From the NCBI GenBank assembly GCA_965222125.1, contig CBDCTC010000006.1, positions 1,488,001 through 1,552,000 on the forward strand: 64,000 nt of DNA, read 5' to 3'. Below the pieces are notes generated by a model. That model worked only from the letters and a program-made list of their open reading frames with translations. It ran no database searches and was not told where the DNA came from. Made by a program: the position numbers and the translations under genes. Source of the stretch: CAZENU01 sp965222125. GTDB taxonomy: Bacteria; Chloroflexota; Dehalococcoidia; Lucifugimonadales; CAZENU01. Of this stretch, positions 1 through 8,280 are shown in pieces. Within the stretch, counting starts at the first letter, position 1, and every line of letters begins with the position of its first letter.

Positions 1-1008
1 GGCCTGCGTCGCGTTCGACCAGTCGTCCTTGATCACCTGCTTGCGCCACGGGCCCCGCGGGTCGCCGTCGTGCTTGAATATCGCCAAGCCGCCGTCGTCG
101 CCCCAGCGGGTGGCGACGACCTCCATGTTGCCGTCGCCGTCCACGTCGGCGGCCGCGGCCTCAAAGGCCAACGGGAACGTCTCGGCGATGACGTGCTTGC
201 GCCACGGGCCCGCCGCCGGGTCGCCGTCGTTCTCGTACCAGGCGATCTGGCCGGCATCCCTGCCGTGGGTCTCGGAGCCCCGGAGCGCTATCACCACGTC
301 CAGGTCGCCGTCGCCGTCCATGTCGACCGGATGGCCGTGGAACGGCCCGATCGGCGTGTCGATCACGTGCCGCTCCCACGGGTCGACGCGGGGGTCTCCC
401 GGATTGCGGTACCACAGGAACTCGTTGCCCTCGGCCACCCCGGCCAGCAGGTCCAGCCGGCCGTCGCCGTCGAAGTCGGCCGCGTGAATCGTCCTGGTCT
501 CCGGCAGGTCCGCCTCGATCAGGTGCCGCACCCATACGCCGTCGCGGTTTTCGAACCAGGCGAAGTGGTTGCCGATACGCCAGCTCGAAGCCGCGACGTC
601 CATGTCTCCGTCGCCGTCCAGGTCGGCGACGGTCAGGTCGTAGGCGCCGGGGAGCCCGCCCTCGGTGACGTACCGGTGGCTCCAGGACGACTCGTGGCGG
701 GGGTCGCCATCGCACTTGAAGTAGACGATGCAGGCGTTGATATTGTCGACGCACACGATCTCCAACTTCCCGTCGCCGTCGATGTCGACGATGGAGTGGC
801 GCTCGATCCACTCCCCGGTGCGGCGGCGGATGACGTGGCGGGTGAAGTTGCCCGCGCCGTCGTTTTCGAACCAGAACAGGCCGACGTTCGTGTCGCAGAC
901 GACCAGGTCCATGCTGCCGCTGCCCGTCAGATCGGCCGCGGACACCGCGTAGGCATAGGAGAAGTCGCCATCGACCAGATGCTCGCTGAGCCGTATGAAG
1001 TCGGACAT
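1..1008 (-). CDS. FG-GAP/VCBS repeat protein (C-terminus beyond window edge)
   Basis: The frame is open from an ATG at 1008 to the window edge, giving about 336 codons without a stop. It contains repeated blocks of roughly 50 to 60 residues built around calcium-binding-like loops such as DIDGDGK, DLDGDGD, DFDGDGR, DMDGDGD and DVDGDGN, each followed by a hydrophobic strand and a WFENxDG-type turn. This is the pattern of FG-GAP/VCBS beta-propeller repeats, which usually mediate binding to sugars or proteins outside the cell. The visible N-terminus (MSDFIRLSEHLVDGDF) has no signal peptide, so export is not shown. The ligand is unknown. The 3' end is missing because the gene runs off position 1. 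Confidence 0.8.
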   Translation of the reverse strand, partial: MSDFIRLSEHLVDGDFSYAYAVSAADLTGSGSMDLVVCDTNVGLFWFENDGAGNFTRHVIRRRTGEWIERHSIVDIDGDGKLEIVCVDNINACIVYFKCDGDPRHESSWSHRYVTEGGLPGAYDLTVADLDGDGDMDVAASSWRIGNHFAWFENRDGVWVRHLIEADLPETRTIHAADFDGDGRLDLLAGVAEGNEFLWYRNPGDPRVDPWERHVIDTPIGPFHGHPVDMDGDGDLDVVIALRGSETHGRDAGQIAWYENDGDPAAGPWRKHVIAETFPLAFEAAAADVDGDGNMEVVATRWGDDGGLAIFKHDGDPRGPWRKQVIKDDWSNATQA

Positions 1009-1090
1009 GTGAATTGACCTCTGGGAGATACGCGGGTACGCTACGCCAAACCGGGCCGCCGGTCAACAGCGGGCGATCCGCGCGGGACTG

Positions 1091-1220
1091 TTCATGGTTG
1101 GTGAACCCTGTGTGCCCCCTCGATACGCGCCGATGGCCGACCGCCCTGAGTGCCCCGACGCTTCGTCGGGGTGTATCGAAGGGCGCTGCTCCGGGGTGAA
1201 CGGCTGTGTGAGCATCGACT
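1091..1220. repeat. Dispersed palindromic intergenic repeat, family A copy 1
   Basis: This copy has the family hallmarks: a left end TTCATGGTTGGTGAACCCTG, the CCCCTCGATACGCGCC half-site, an inner 8-bp stem (CCCCGACG, 1153-1160; CGTCGGGG, 1164-1171) with loop CTT, then GGGGTGAACGG and TGTGTGAGCATCGACTCTT. It lies between the divergent FG-GAP and oxidoreductase genes. Related copies occur at about 7.1, 19.4, 35.1, 39.7, 43.8 and 46.6 kb. Confidence 0.75.
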
Positions 1221-1280
1221 CTTGACAGTCGCATCCGCGAACCGGGCTGGCGACGGCTCATCACAGGAAGCGAGGTCTCA

Positions 1281-2387
1281 GTGACGAAGATCAGATTAGG
1301 TGCGGTCGGGGCGAATATCGGGGGCTGGGCCAACCCCCATCTGAAGGCGATAGCGGCGCTGCCGCAGTTCGAGATCACGGCCACGTGCACGACCAGGATG
1401 GAGTCGGCGCGCGAGTCGGCGGGGGCGTTCGGCGCGTTGTTGGCGTTCGACGACTATCGCGAGATGGTCCGGAGCGACGATGTCGACGCCGTGCTCGTCT
1501 GTCTCCAGGCGCCGCGGCACATCGGTCCCACGACCGCAGCGCTGGAAGCGGGCAAGCACGTCTACACCGAGTGGCCCTTCGGCAAGGACCTGGCCGAGGC
1601 GGAGCAGATGGCCGCCCTGGCGCGGGAGAAGGGCGTTCGCACGATGGTCGGCATCCAGGCGCGCTCGTCCCCAATATACATCCGGCTGAAGGAGCTCATC
1701 GACGACGGGCACATCGGCGACCTGCTCGCCGCCAGGGTGAGCTGGATGGCGACGGAGCTGACGTCTCCCGCGTTCAAGGTCGAGTCCGACAAGGCGTGGA
1801 GGAGCCAGCGCGAGGGCGGCGCCAACGCGCTCACCATCGCGTTCGGGCACGTCATCGACCCGTTCTGCGCGGCGGTCGGCGAGTTCACGGAGCTGGCGGC
1901 CATAGCGGCGACCCAGGTCAAGACGTGGAACGTCACCGACACGGGGGACACCGTCGAGGCCACCGCTCCGGACAACATCCTGGTCAGCGGCCGGACCACG
2001 AGCGGGGCCGTCGTCACGGCGCAGGTCGCGTGGCTGCCGGGGTACAACTACAGCAGCGACTACAGGGCCGAGATCTACGGCACGAAGGGCAGCCTGCTCG
2101 TCACGTCCACTCAGAAGAGCCTGATCGGCAGCATGGAGATATTCGCCTCCACGGACGGCTCCGGGCTGACGAAGGTGGATATACCGGAGCGGCTTGACCG
2201 CGTCGGAGACCTGGTCGAGGACCGAAACGGGGTCGTCTTCTACCTGGCGCAGGCGTATGCGCGGTTCGCCGAGGCGATCGCGACCGGTCAGAGGATGGAG
2301 CCCGACTTCGACTCCGGCGTGACGCGCCGGCGGCTCATAGACGCGATCTACGCCGCGTCGGACACAGGCCAGGTGCAGAAGCTGTAG
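1281..2387 (+). CDS. Gfo/Idh/MocA family NAD(P)-dependent oxidoreductase
   Basis: This 368-residue protein starts at GTG 1281, preceded by GCGAGG. The N-terminal Rossmann fold begins at residue 3 with IRLGAVGANIGGWANPHL. It is followed by the family motif around residues 90-100, where the usual EKP is replaced by EWPFGKDLAEA (GKHVYTEWPFGKDL). The C-terminal half is the alpha/beta substrate domain (residues about 130-340). Members oxidise or reduce sugars, inositols and related polyols in the cytosol using NAD(P). The EKP-to-EWP change is seen in a subset of the family. It stands alone on the plus strand between a divergent FG-GAP gene and an AAA ATPase, so the substrate cannot be deduced. Confidence 0.88.
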   Translation: MTKIRLGAVGANIGGWANPHLKAIAALPQFEITATCTTRMESARESAGAFGALLAFDDYREMVRSDDVDAVLVCLQAPRHIGPTTAALEAGKHVYTEWPFGKDLAEAEQMAALAREKGVRTMVGIQARSSPIYIRLKELIDDGHIGDLLAARVSWMATELTSPAFKVESDKAWRSQREGGANALTIAFGHVIDPFCAAVGEFTELAAIAATQVKTWNVTDTGDTVEATAPDNILVSGRTTSGAVVTAQVAWLPGYNYSSDYRAEIYGTKGSLLVTSTQKSLIGSMEIFASTDGSGLTKVDIPERLDRVGDLVEDRNGVVFYLAQAYARFAEAIATGQRMEPDFDSGVTRRRLIDAIYAASDTGQVQKL

Positions 2388-2630
2388 AGCCACGGTCCAG
2401 GCCAGGTCAAGCGTCAAGAGCCTTCCGCTACGGGCTCAGACTAGTGAGTGGGTACTGGGACTGGTATGATCGGTTGAGATGCAGCAGCCTAAGGGTGGCT
2501 CAATGTTCCTTGGGGCGCTGGCTCATCGGGAGCTTCCCCCTATAGGCTTGGGCTGCTCGTTGACAGGGTATTGCGACCCATCACGCGATAGAAGGAGACC
2601 TCCTGTGTTGGTTTGGAAGAAGCTTCAACC

Positions 2631-4061
2631 ATGACCTACGTCGAAGTAAAGGACTTCGGCCCCATTTCCCGTGCCGGCGTGGAAATGAAGCCGCTGACCG
2701 TGTTTATTGGCCCGAACAACTCCGGGAAGTCCTATCTCGCGCTTGCCATCTACTGCCTATCCAGGACGCTTTCCGGCGAGCCGTCCTTTGGCGGGATACC
2801 GGCGGCCCTCAGGAGGCGGCCCCACGGAGGCCTATTCGCATCGGAGTTGTTGCAGCGGACGGCAGACGAGATCAAGAGGGTGTGGCCAGATGCCCAATCG
2901 GCCCCTCGTGAACCGATCATATTTGACGATATGCCGGATGGACTAAGGGGCGTCGTAATGGAGGCCATTCAGGATTTCGCGAACGCCGTCGCCTCCGACT
3001 TCGGGAGGGAATTGGAGCGATGCTTTGGTACAGAAACCGGCAGTCTCGTCAGGCGAGGGTCGGTTCTGAGTGCAGCACAGTTGGAAGTGAGTCTTTCGTA
3101 TCCAGTAACCGGGTTCGCGTGGGAGATGCAGGTTGCCAACGGTCGTATGACCACCAAGAGATGGGACAGTAATCTCTTGGAACGAGCTATTGATGTCGGC
3201 CGGTTTGGTATGCCGCTGCAAGCGACGATTGAAGACCCCGAGTACTTCCTGATGACAGTAGTGTCACAACTCAATCCCTTCGACCCACAGGGGCTGGTAA
3301 GGAGAGCGCATTACATGCCAGCCAGTAGGTCAGGCATATTGTTGGGTCACAAGACTCTAGCAGGCCTTATTGTCGGTCAGGCATCCCGCGCATGGTTGCA
3401 GCCAATCGAGGTCCCAAGACTTCCTGGAGTAGTGACCGACCTCATCCAGGCGATCCTCTTGTTGGAACGAGTCAGGCCGCCGAGTGCTGAACTAGAAGAG
3501 GTGATATCGTTCCTAGAGGGCAACGTGACCCGTGGGGTTGTCGATATGGAACCCGCTGGCGAATATCCTGAGGTCTACTACCAGAATGAGAGTGGCAGGT
3601 TTTCGTTGCACCAAGTTTCTTCAATGGTATCCGAGATAGCTCCTATAGTTCTGTTCCTCAAACATCTCGTGCGCCAGGATCACCTATTCATCATTGAGGA
3701 ACCAGAATCCCATATTGACGCAGAGAACCAAGGGAAACTCGCGCGAGCAATCGCTATGCTGGTGAATGCGAATGTCAAAGTCTTGGTCACCACTCACAGC
3801 GACTATTTCGTCAACCAGCTTAACAATCTCATCCTGCTCTCCCAAGTCACACCTCAAAGGCGAGCTGGAAGGAGATACTCGGCGAGCGAAGTTCTAAAGC
3901 CGAACGACGTCGGAGCTTACTTGTTCGAGCCTAGCGCCGATGGCTCGGGAGTCAGTCCGTTGGAAATATCGGTGGAAGGGGGAATCCCGACCTTTCCGTT
4001 TACCGACGCCCACAGCGCCCTATACAACGAAGCCGTAGCGCTTGAGCCCGCTTCGCCGTAG
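2631..4061 (+). CDS. AAA family ATPase (OLD/RecF-like), probable two-gene defence-type system
   Basis: This 476-residue P-loop ATPase has Walker A GPNNSGKS at residues 27-34, in the typical opening FGPISRAGVEMKPLTVFIG. A Walker B/D-loop region, HLFIIEEPESHID, lies near residue 350-362, and an H-loop-like LVTTHSDYFVNQL follows. This is the ABC/SMC-like ATPase layout of AAA_15/AAA_21 proteins that pair with nucleases. ATG 2631 was chosen because the domain begins there; an in-frame TTG at 2613 with AAGGAG upstream (2592-2597) would add six residues. Base composition is clearly less GC-rich than neighbours, which suggests transfer. A broken PD-(D/E)xK nuclease gene follows within 2 bases of the stop. 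DNA or phage restriction is inferred from this pairing. Confidence 0.8.
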   Translation: MTYVEVKDFGPISRAGVEMKPLTVFIGPNNSGKSYLALAIYCLSRTLSGEPSFGGIPAALRRRPHGGLFASELLQRTADEIKRVWPDAQSAPREPIIFDDMPDGLRGVVMEAIQDFANAVASDFGRELERCFGTETGSLVRRGSVLSAAQLEVSLSYPVTGFAWEMQVANGRMTTKRWDSNLLERAIDVGRFGMPLQATIEDPEYFLMTVVSQLNPFDPQGLVRRAHYMPASRSGILLGHKTLAGLIVGQASRAWLQPIEVPRLPGVVTDLIQAILLLERVRPPSAELEEVISFLEGNVTRGVVDMEPAGEYPEVYYQNESGRFSLHQVSSMVSEIAPIVLFLKHLVRQDHLFIIEEPESHIDAENQGKLARAIAMLVNANVKVLVTTHSDYFVNQLNNLILLSQVTPQRRAGRRYSASEVLKPNDVGAYLFEPSADGSGVSPLEISVEGGIPTFPFTDAHSALYNEAVALEPASP

Positions 4062-4063
4062 CC

Positions 4064-4721
4064 TTGTACATTCCGCCGAACGTCAGTCAGTGCATCTGTA
4101 AGGCATGCTCGGAAGGGGGCTGTGACCTTGACTTGTCCGGAATTGCCCCTCGACTGCACATCCTGTCGATGAATTGCCTGAAGAGCCTGTCTCATAAATC
4201 ACCATCCTTGATTTACGCCAAGACCGGTATGACGATTGCAGACGTTGATACGATGTATTGGTGCGTAATACGGCCTAAAGTCTCATCAGTCCCACGACAG
4301 CAGGAATCCCCAGAGGACGGTTTTGGGCGGCGATTGACTTCTGAGACGGCCTCTGAAGCGAGTTTTTCGCTCACGAGGCCGGATTTGCGACTGTGGCATT
4401 CTGTGGAAACAAGACCGGCGCATCGCCGCAGTTGAACTAAAGGGTGGTCAGAACATCAACATCCGTCAGTTGGTTGAGCAACTACAAGGAGGCTTGGACG
4501 CTTTGGACCGCCTCGTGAGCGGCCAGCAGGTTGACGAGTTCCTTCCTATTCTCCTGTATAGCGGAAGGCGCGACCCCACTGCTTCTTTGGCGGATAAGCG
4601 GGTGAGTTTCCGCGGGCGGCAGCGCCGGATCATTGTAGAAGGCTGTGGATCACGGCTTACCTCCATCCTGACCGGCTTAAGCCGTCGAAGGGGGAGGCGT
4701 CGACGATCACGACAGCGCTAG
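4064..4721 (+). pseudogene. Broken partner of the AAA ATPase: PD-(D/E)xK nuclease-like protein
   Basis: The N-terminal part (TTG at 4064, two bases after the ATPase stop) reads a Cys-rich start, IPPNVSQCICKAC, then LDLSGIAPRLHILSMNCLKS up to about 4195. A different frame, from about 4390 to the stop at 4721, reads CDCGILWKQDRRIAAVELKG, then a helix QLVEQLQGGLDALDRLV and FLPILLYSG. The D...VELK arrangement fits the D-(x)n-ExK core of PD-(D/E)xK nucleases. The two parts are in different frames and separated by about 170-200 bp that does not fit either part and carries an imperfect inverted repeat. I read this as one gene disrupted by a small insertion. The low GC matches the ATPase. The family assignment rests on motif reading only. 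Confidence 0.5.
4182..4354. mobile_element. Possible MITE-like insertion inside the nuclease gene
   Basis: The 19-base left end at 4182-4200 (AGAGCCTGTCTCATAAATC) matches the reverse complement of 4336-4354 at 15 of 19 positions. The segment lies exactly where the nuclease-like coding sequence is interrupted. It encodes no transposase. The exact ends and target duplication are unclear. Confidence 0.35.
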
Positions 4722-4800
4722 CCAAATCTGTTGCAGCCCAAGTATTGGCAGTGGCTGTAGCGCAACAGAGCCGCCTGATCTGCCGCATGGACCGCCCCCG

Positions 4801-5559
4801 CTACATCTGCAGGGACAGGCCGCCGTCGACCTTGAGGACGGAGCCGGTGACGTAGTCGGCGGCGTCGGAGCAGAGGAACGCGGCGGCGCGGCCGATGTCC
4901 TGGATCGTGCCCAGCCTGCCCCACGGCATGCTGGCGGCGCCCTCCCGGATCTCCTCGTCGGTCGCGTACTGACGCTCGCCCGGGGTGTCGGTCCAGCCCG
5001 GCTCGACCACGTTGGCCCGGATACGGTGCTCGGCCAGCTCTCTGGCCATCGTCGCGGACATGTGGTCCATGCCGGCCTTGGCCGCGTTGTAGGCGAGCGA
5101 GGTCGGGACGGGGACGACGGCGTGGATTGAGCTGATGAACAGGATGCTCCCGCCTTCCCCCTGGACCACCATCTGCCTGGCCCCGGCCTGCGCGGCGTGA
5201 AACGCGCCGAACAGGCTGACGTCCACCGTACGCCGCATGCACTCGGCCGACATCTCCAGGAACGGCTCGCGGCGGCTGTAGTAGGCGTTGGCCACGACGA
5301 TGTCGAGCCGCCCGAAGTGGTCGACGGTCTCAGCCACCATCGCGTCCACGGCGGCGCGGTCGGACACGTCGGCCTGCACGACTATGGCGTCGCCGCCGAG
5401 CGACCGGACCGACTCGGCGACCTCCTCGCCGTCCTCGCGGTGGCTGTTGTAGTTCACGGTGATGCCGGCGCCGGCGCGGGCCATCTCCTCGGCGCAGCCT
5501 CGGCCTATGCCTCGGGACGAGCCCGTTATCAGCGCGACCTTGCCGGTGAGGTCGATCAT
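4801..5559 (-). CDS. SDR family NAD(P)-dependent oxidoreductase
   Basis: This 252-residue classical short-chain dehydrogenase starts at ATG 5559. The cofactor motif TGSSRGIG lies at residues about 12-19. The NNAG equivalent is replaced by VANAY, the catalytic Ser is in SSIHA, and the Tyr-Lys pair is in YNAAK. The C-terminal KVDGG motif is also present. It is a cytosolic NAD(P)-dependent alcohol, sugar or keto-acyl oxidoreductase; substrate unknown. It begins only 3 bases after the stop of the TIM-barrel gene at 5563-7041, so the two form an operon and probably act on the same carbohydrate-like substrate (inference). The variant VANAY in place of NNAG is within the family's range. Confidence 0.9.
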   Translation of the reverse strand: MIDLTGKVALITGSSRGIGRGCAEEMARAGAGITVNYNSHREDGEEVAESVRSLGGDAIVVQADVSDRAAVDAMVAETVDHFGRLDIVVANAYYSRREPFLEMSAECMRRTVDVSLFGAFHAAQAGARQMVVQGEGGSILFISSIHAVVPVPTSLAYNAAKAGMDHMSATMARELAEHRIRANVVEPGWTDTPGERQYATDEEIREGAASMPWGRLGTIQDIGRAAAFLCSDAADYVTGSVLKVDGGLSLQM

Positions 5560-5562
5560 CGG

Positions 5563-7041
5563 CTACCTCCTGTAGCTAACGTCCAGCGTGACGGCTTCCA
5601 CTACGGGAGTGCCGATGGTCTGCCCGACCACCCGGACGTGGAGCTCGTTGTCGCCCCGCAGCACCGCCGAGCACGGCACGTCGAACACGGTGTCGTCGCT
5701 CGCCGGGTCCGCCGCGGCGAGGCGGCGGCCGTTCAGGACGACGTCGACCTCGGCGCCCCGGGACAGCCCGTAGACCTCCAGCCTGAGCGTCGCCTCCCGC
5801 ACGCGGCCGACGTCGTCGGCAGCCCGCAGGTCGTCGCCGACCCGGAGCCGGAGCGCGGCGCCGGCGTACACGTCGACCCGCGCGGGGAGCTGCGTCGGGT
5901 GGCAGGCGCGGGCGTAGGACTCCACGCCCACGCGGTGCTCGAGGCTGAAGCTCTTGTCGGTGTACCTGAGCGACGCGGCCGAGCCGATCTCGTCGAGCAG
6001 CCCGTAGGCTTCGTCGACCGGCCTGCCGTAGCCGAGCTTCGGGACGTCGCGGTACTGGTAGTTCCACAGGTAGATGCCGTCGGCGCCCGTCCACAGGATG
6101 TTGGACGCGGCGGCCCGCAGCTCGGAGTCGGTGCCCTGGATCGGCGCGCCGCAGTTGATGCACGGGTACACCGGGACGTCGTACTCGTGGCCCAGGCGCA
6201 CCAGCTCCTCGGCGGGACTGGTCAGCGGCACGTAGCCGCCGCCGATCAGCAGCCGGTCCACCAGGCCCTCCTCCAGCCAGCTCTCGATGTCGAGGCCGAT
6301 GGCCAGGCACGTCTCGACCGTGCCCGGCGTCCTGACACCGAGCAACAGCGGGCGCTCCCTGCGCTCTGACGCCTCGTCGACGATCCGGCGGGCCGTCCTG
6401 ACCAGCTCGGTCATGATCGGGATGCCGTCCCGCTCGGCGCCGGGCTTGAAGTAGTACGGCATGCGGAAGAAGTTGAGGTCGATGCCGCCGAGGTCGTAGC
6501 TCTCGGCGGTGTTGCGTATCCACCAGAGCCGGTCCTCGCGCACCTGCGGCACGGCGTAGTCGAGCCCGGACCAGTAGAGCGCGGCCGCGGAGGTGGATAT
6601 GTCGTCCCGCATGCCCTCGTCGCCGAGAAGCCATTCGGGGTGGTCGAGCTTCAGGTGGTAGTCGAGGCGCTCGTGCGGCTTGCCGAAGGCGTCGTGGGTG
6701 TCGTTCATGCGGATGGAGCCGAAGATCTCGATGCCCTTGCTCCGCGCCGCCTCAGCCATGACCGGCGTCGGGTCGGCGATCGCGTCGTTGAGCGGCTCGC
6801 CGCGTTGCTGGGTCTGCCAGTAGGTGGTCTCGCCCTTGCCCACGGCGATGCCCCACATGATGCACCAGGCGATCGAGTCGACCGGCCTCCCCAGCACCGG
6901 GTGGAAGCGCTGGCCGAGAAAGAGCTCCGGCCCGCGCCTGGCGTCGTCTGAGAAGACGAGGTCGCCGTCGTCGTCGAGGATGATGCGGCGTCGCCGCCAC
7001 GCGGCCTCGCGCCTCGCGTTCCGCAGATCGCGTCCGGTCAT
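5563..7041 (-). CDS. Glycosyl-hydrolase-like TIM-barrel protein with C-terminal beta domain
   Basis: This 492-residue protein starts at ATG 7041, preceded by AAGGAGAAACCGGA, a good ribosome site; a longer frame exists but lacks one. Residues about 45-390 look like a (beta/alpha)8 barrel of the GHL10-like type, with strand-end segments such as IEIFGSIRMNDTHD, LGGIDLNFFRMP, RLLIGGGYVPL, VPVYPCINCG and ADGIYLWNYQYRD. The last 110 residues form a beta-rich domain (LRLEVYGLSRGAEVDVVLNG). No signal peptide is visible. I infer a carbohydrate-related hydrolase acting with the downstream SDR; the catalytic acids were not identified, so activity is uncertain. Confidence 0.55.
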   Translation of the reverse strand: MTGRDLRNARREAAWRRRRIILDDDGDLVFSDDARRGPELFLGQRFHPVLGRPVDSIAWCIMWGIAVGKGETTYWQTQQRGEPLNDAIADPTPVMAEAARSKGIEIFGSIRMNDTHDAFGKPHERLDYHLKLDHPEWLLGDEGMRDDISTSAAALYWSGLDYAVPQVREDRLWWIRNTAESYDLGGIDLNFFRMPYYFKPGAERDGIPIMTELVRTARRIVDEASERRERPLLLGVRTPGTVETCLAIGLDIESWLEEGLVDRLLIGGGYVPLTSPAEELVRLGHEYDVPVYPCINCGAPIQGTDSELRAAASNILWTGADGIYLWNYQYRDVPKLGYGRPVDEAYGLLDEIGSAASLRYTDKSFSLEHRVGVESYARACHPTQLPARVDVYAGAALRLRVGDDLRAADDVGRVREATLRLEVYGLSRGAEVDVVLNGRRLAAADPASDDTVFDVPCSAVLRGDNELHVRVVGQTIGTPVVEAVTLDVSYRR

Positions 7042-7103
7042 TCCGGTTTCTCCTTGCCGCTCACCGTAACCGTTCGGAGTCGAGTGGACGTGCCCATCCG
7101 TTT

Positions 7104-7145
7104 GCCCTGCGTGCCCCGACGCTTCGTCGGGGTGTATCAAAGGCG
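7104..7145. repeat. Dispersed palindromic repeat, family A copy 2 (partial)
   Basis: GCCCTGCGTG is followed by a perfect 8-bp stem with a 3-base loop (CCCCGACG at 7114-7121, CTT, CGTCGGGG at 7125-7132) and GTGTATC. The same core is found at 1153-1171 in copy 1. It lies between the TIM-barrel gene and the convergent-side exonuclease stop. Confidence 0.65.
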
Positions 7146-7233
7146 ATCGGCCTCAGCCGCTGCTCACCCTGCGCCGGTCTTGCGGAGGCGCGCCGCGGGC
7201 GCGTTCGCCGCCCGCATGATACACGGCGTGGGA

Positions 7234-8112
7234 TCAGTCCGCCGCCCACTCGTGCGGCGCGTCGAGGAGACCCTCGAGGCCGTACTCGACGCAGAACGCC
7301 TCGTACTCGGCCGATCGCGCCCCGAGCCACTCCAGGTCAGCGAGCGACTCGGGCAGGGGAACGTCGAGTCGGAGGGTAGCGAGGTAGCGGTACAGCGGCA
7401 CCGCGTTGGCGTGCTCCCGCAGGCTGTCGGCCATCGCGCGGGCGCCCCGCGGCTTCACGTCCCTGTCGTCGACGTCGTCCGGGATTTTCTCAAAATGGCT
7501 GTACCGAGCGAGCATCAACGCAGTAGACTTGGCGCCCCAGCGCGGCACGCCGGGGATGCCGTCGGCCGAATCGCCCACGAGCGCCAGGTAGTCCGGGATC
7601 GACTCCGGGCCCACGCCGAACTTCGCGCGCACGCCGGCCTCGTCCAGGGTGATGTTCCTCCGGCGGTCGAGGCAGACGACCCTGTCGCCGGTCACGAGCT
7701 GCGTCATGTCCTTGTCCGGCGAGCAGATGACGATCTGGTCGACGTCCGGCTCTCCGCGCCAGCGCGCGGCGGCGGTGGCGATGGCGTCGTCGGCCTCGAA
7801 CTCGACCATCGGCCATACGACGATGCCGAGGGCGGCGGCCGCCCGTTCCGCCGGGCCGAACTGCGCCTCCAGCTCCCCGGGGACGCCCTCGCCCGTCTTG
7901 TAGCCGTCGAAGAGGTCGTTGCGAAACGACTCGATTACCGTGTCGAAGGCGCACGCCACGTGCGTCACGTCGTCCTGCCGCAGCAGCGAGAGCAGCGTCT
8001 GCACCAGTCCGCGCACAGCGCCGACCGGCCGCCCGTCGGGCGCGGTCGCGGGCGGCGCGCCGTAGTGCGCCCGGAAGAGCTCGTACGTGCCGTCGACCAG
8101 GTGTATTTTCAT
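7234..8112 (-). CDS. 5'-3' exonuclease, PIN/FEN family (stand-alone Pol I-type domain)
   Basis: This 292-residue protein matches the N-terminal 5' nuclease domain of DNA polymerase I, without the polymerase. It starts MKIHLVDGTYELFRAHYG, carrying the first metal-binding Asp (D7). The other acidic clusters are FEADDAIAT (about residues 103-111) and SPDKDMTQLV. The helix-hairpin-helix follows as GDSADGIPGVPRWGAKSTA. Such proteins remove RNA primers or flaps at replication forks and in repair, using Mg2+. The length is typical of stand-alone 5' nucleases (around 280-300). It is a single-gene unit on the minus strand. Confidence 0.9.
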   Translation of the reverse strand: MKIHLVDGTYELFRAHYGAPPATAPDGRPVGAVRGLVQTLLSLLRQDDVTHVACAFDTVIESFRNDLFDGYKTGEGVPGELEAQFGPAERAAAALGIVVWPMVEFEADDAIATAAARWRGEPDVDQIVICSPDKDMTQLVTGDRVVCLDRRRNITLDEAGVRAKFGVGPESIPDYLALVGDSADGIPGVPRWGAKSTALMLARYSHFEKIPDDVDDRDVKPRGARAMADSLREHANAVPLYRYLATLRLDVPLPESLADLEWLGARSAEYEAFCVEYGLEGLLDAPHEWAAD

Positions 8113-8280
8113 AACCGCGTCAGTGGAGGCGTGTCGGGCTAACGTACCAGATATCGAATCCGATCGTGGCGAGACCGGCTGTACAGATCGTCCCGGGAGT
8201 CGACGTGACCTAACGACTCCTTTGGAATGATCGTCGGTGACGGGTTTGTGCTAGGGTAGGAAGCAGCGAGGAGGTAGTCG

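Noticed and set aside
4470..4721. Independent short gene at 4470-4721
   Set aside because: Its frame continues upstream to about 4390 with coding character (CDCGILWKQDRR), so it is the end of the broken nuclease gene.
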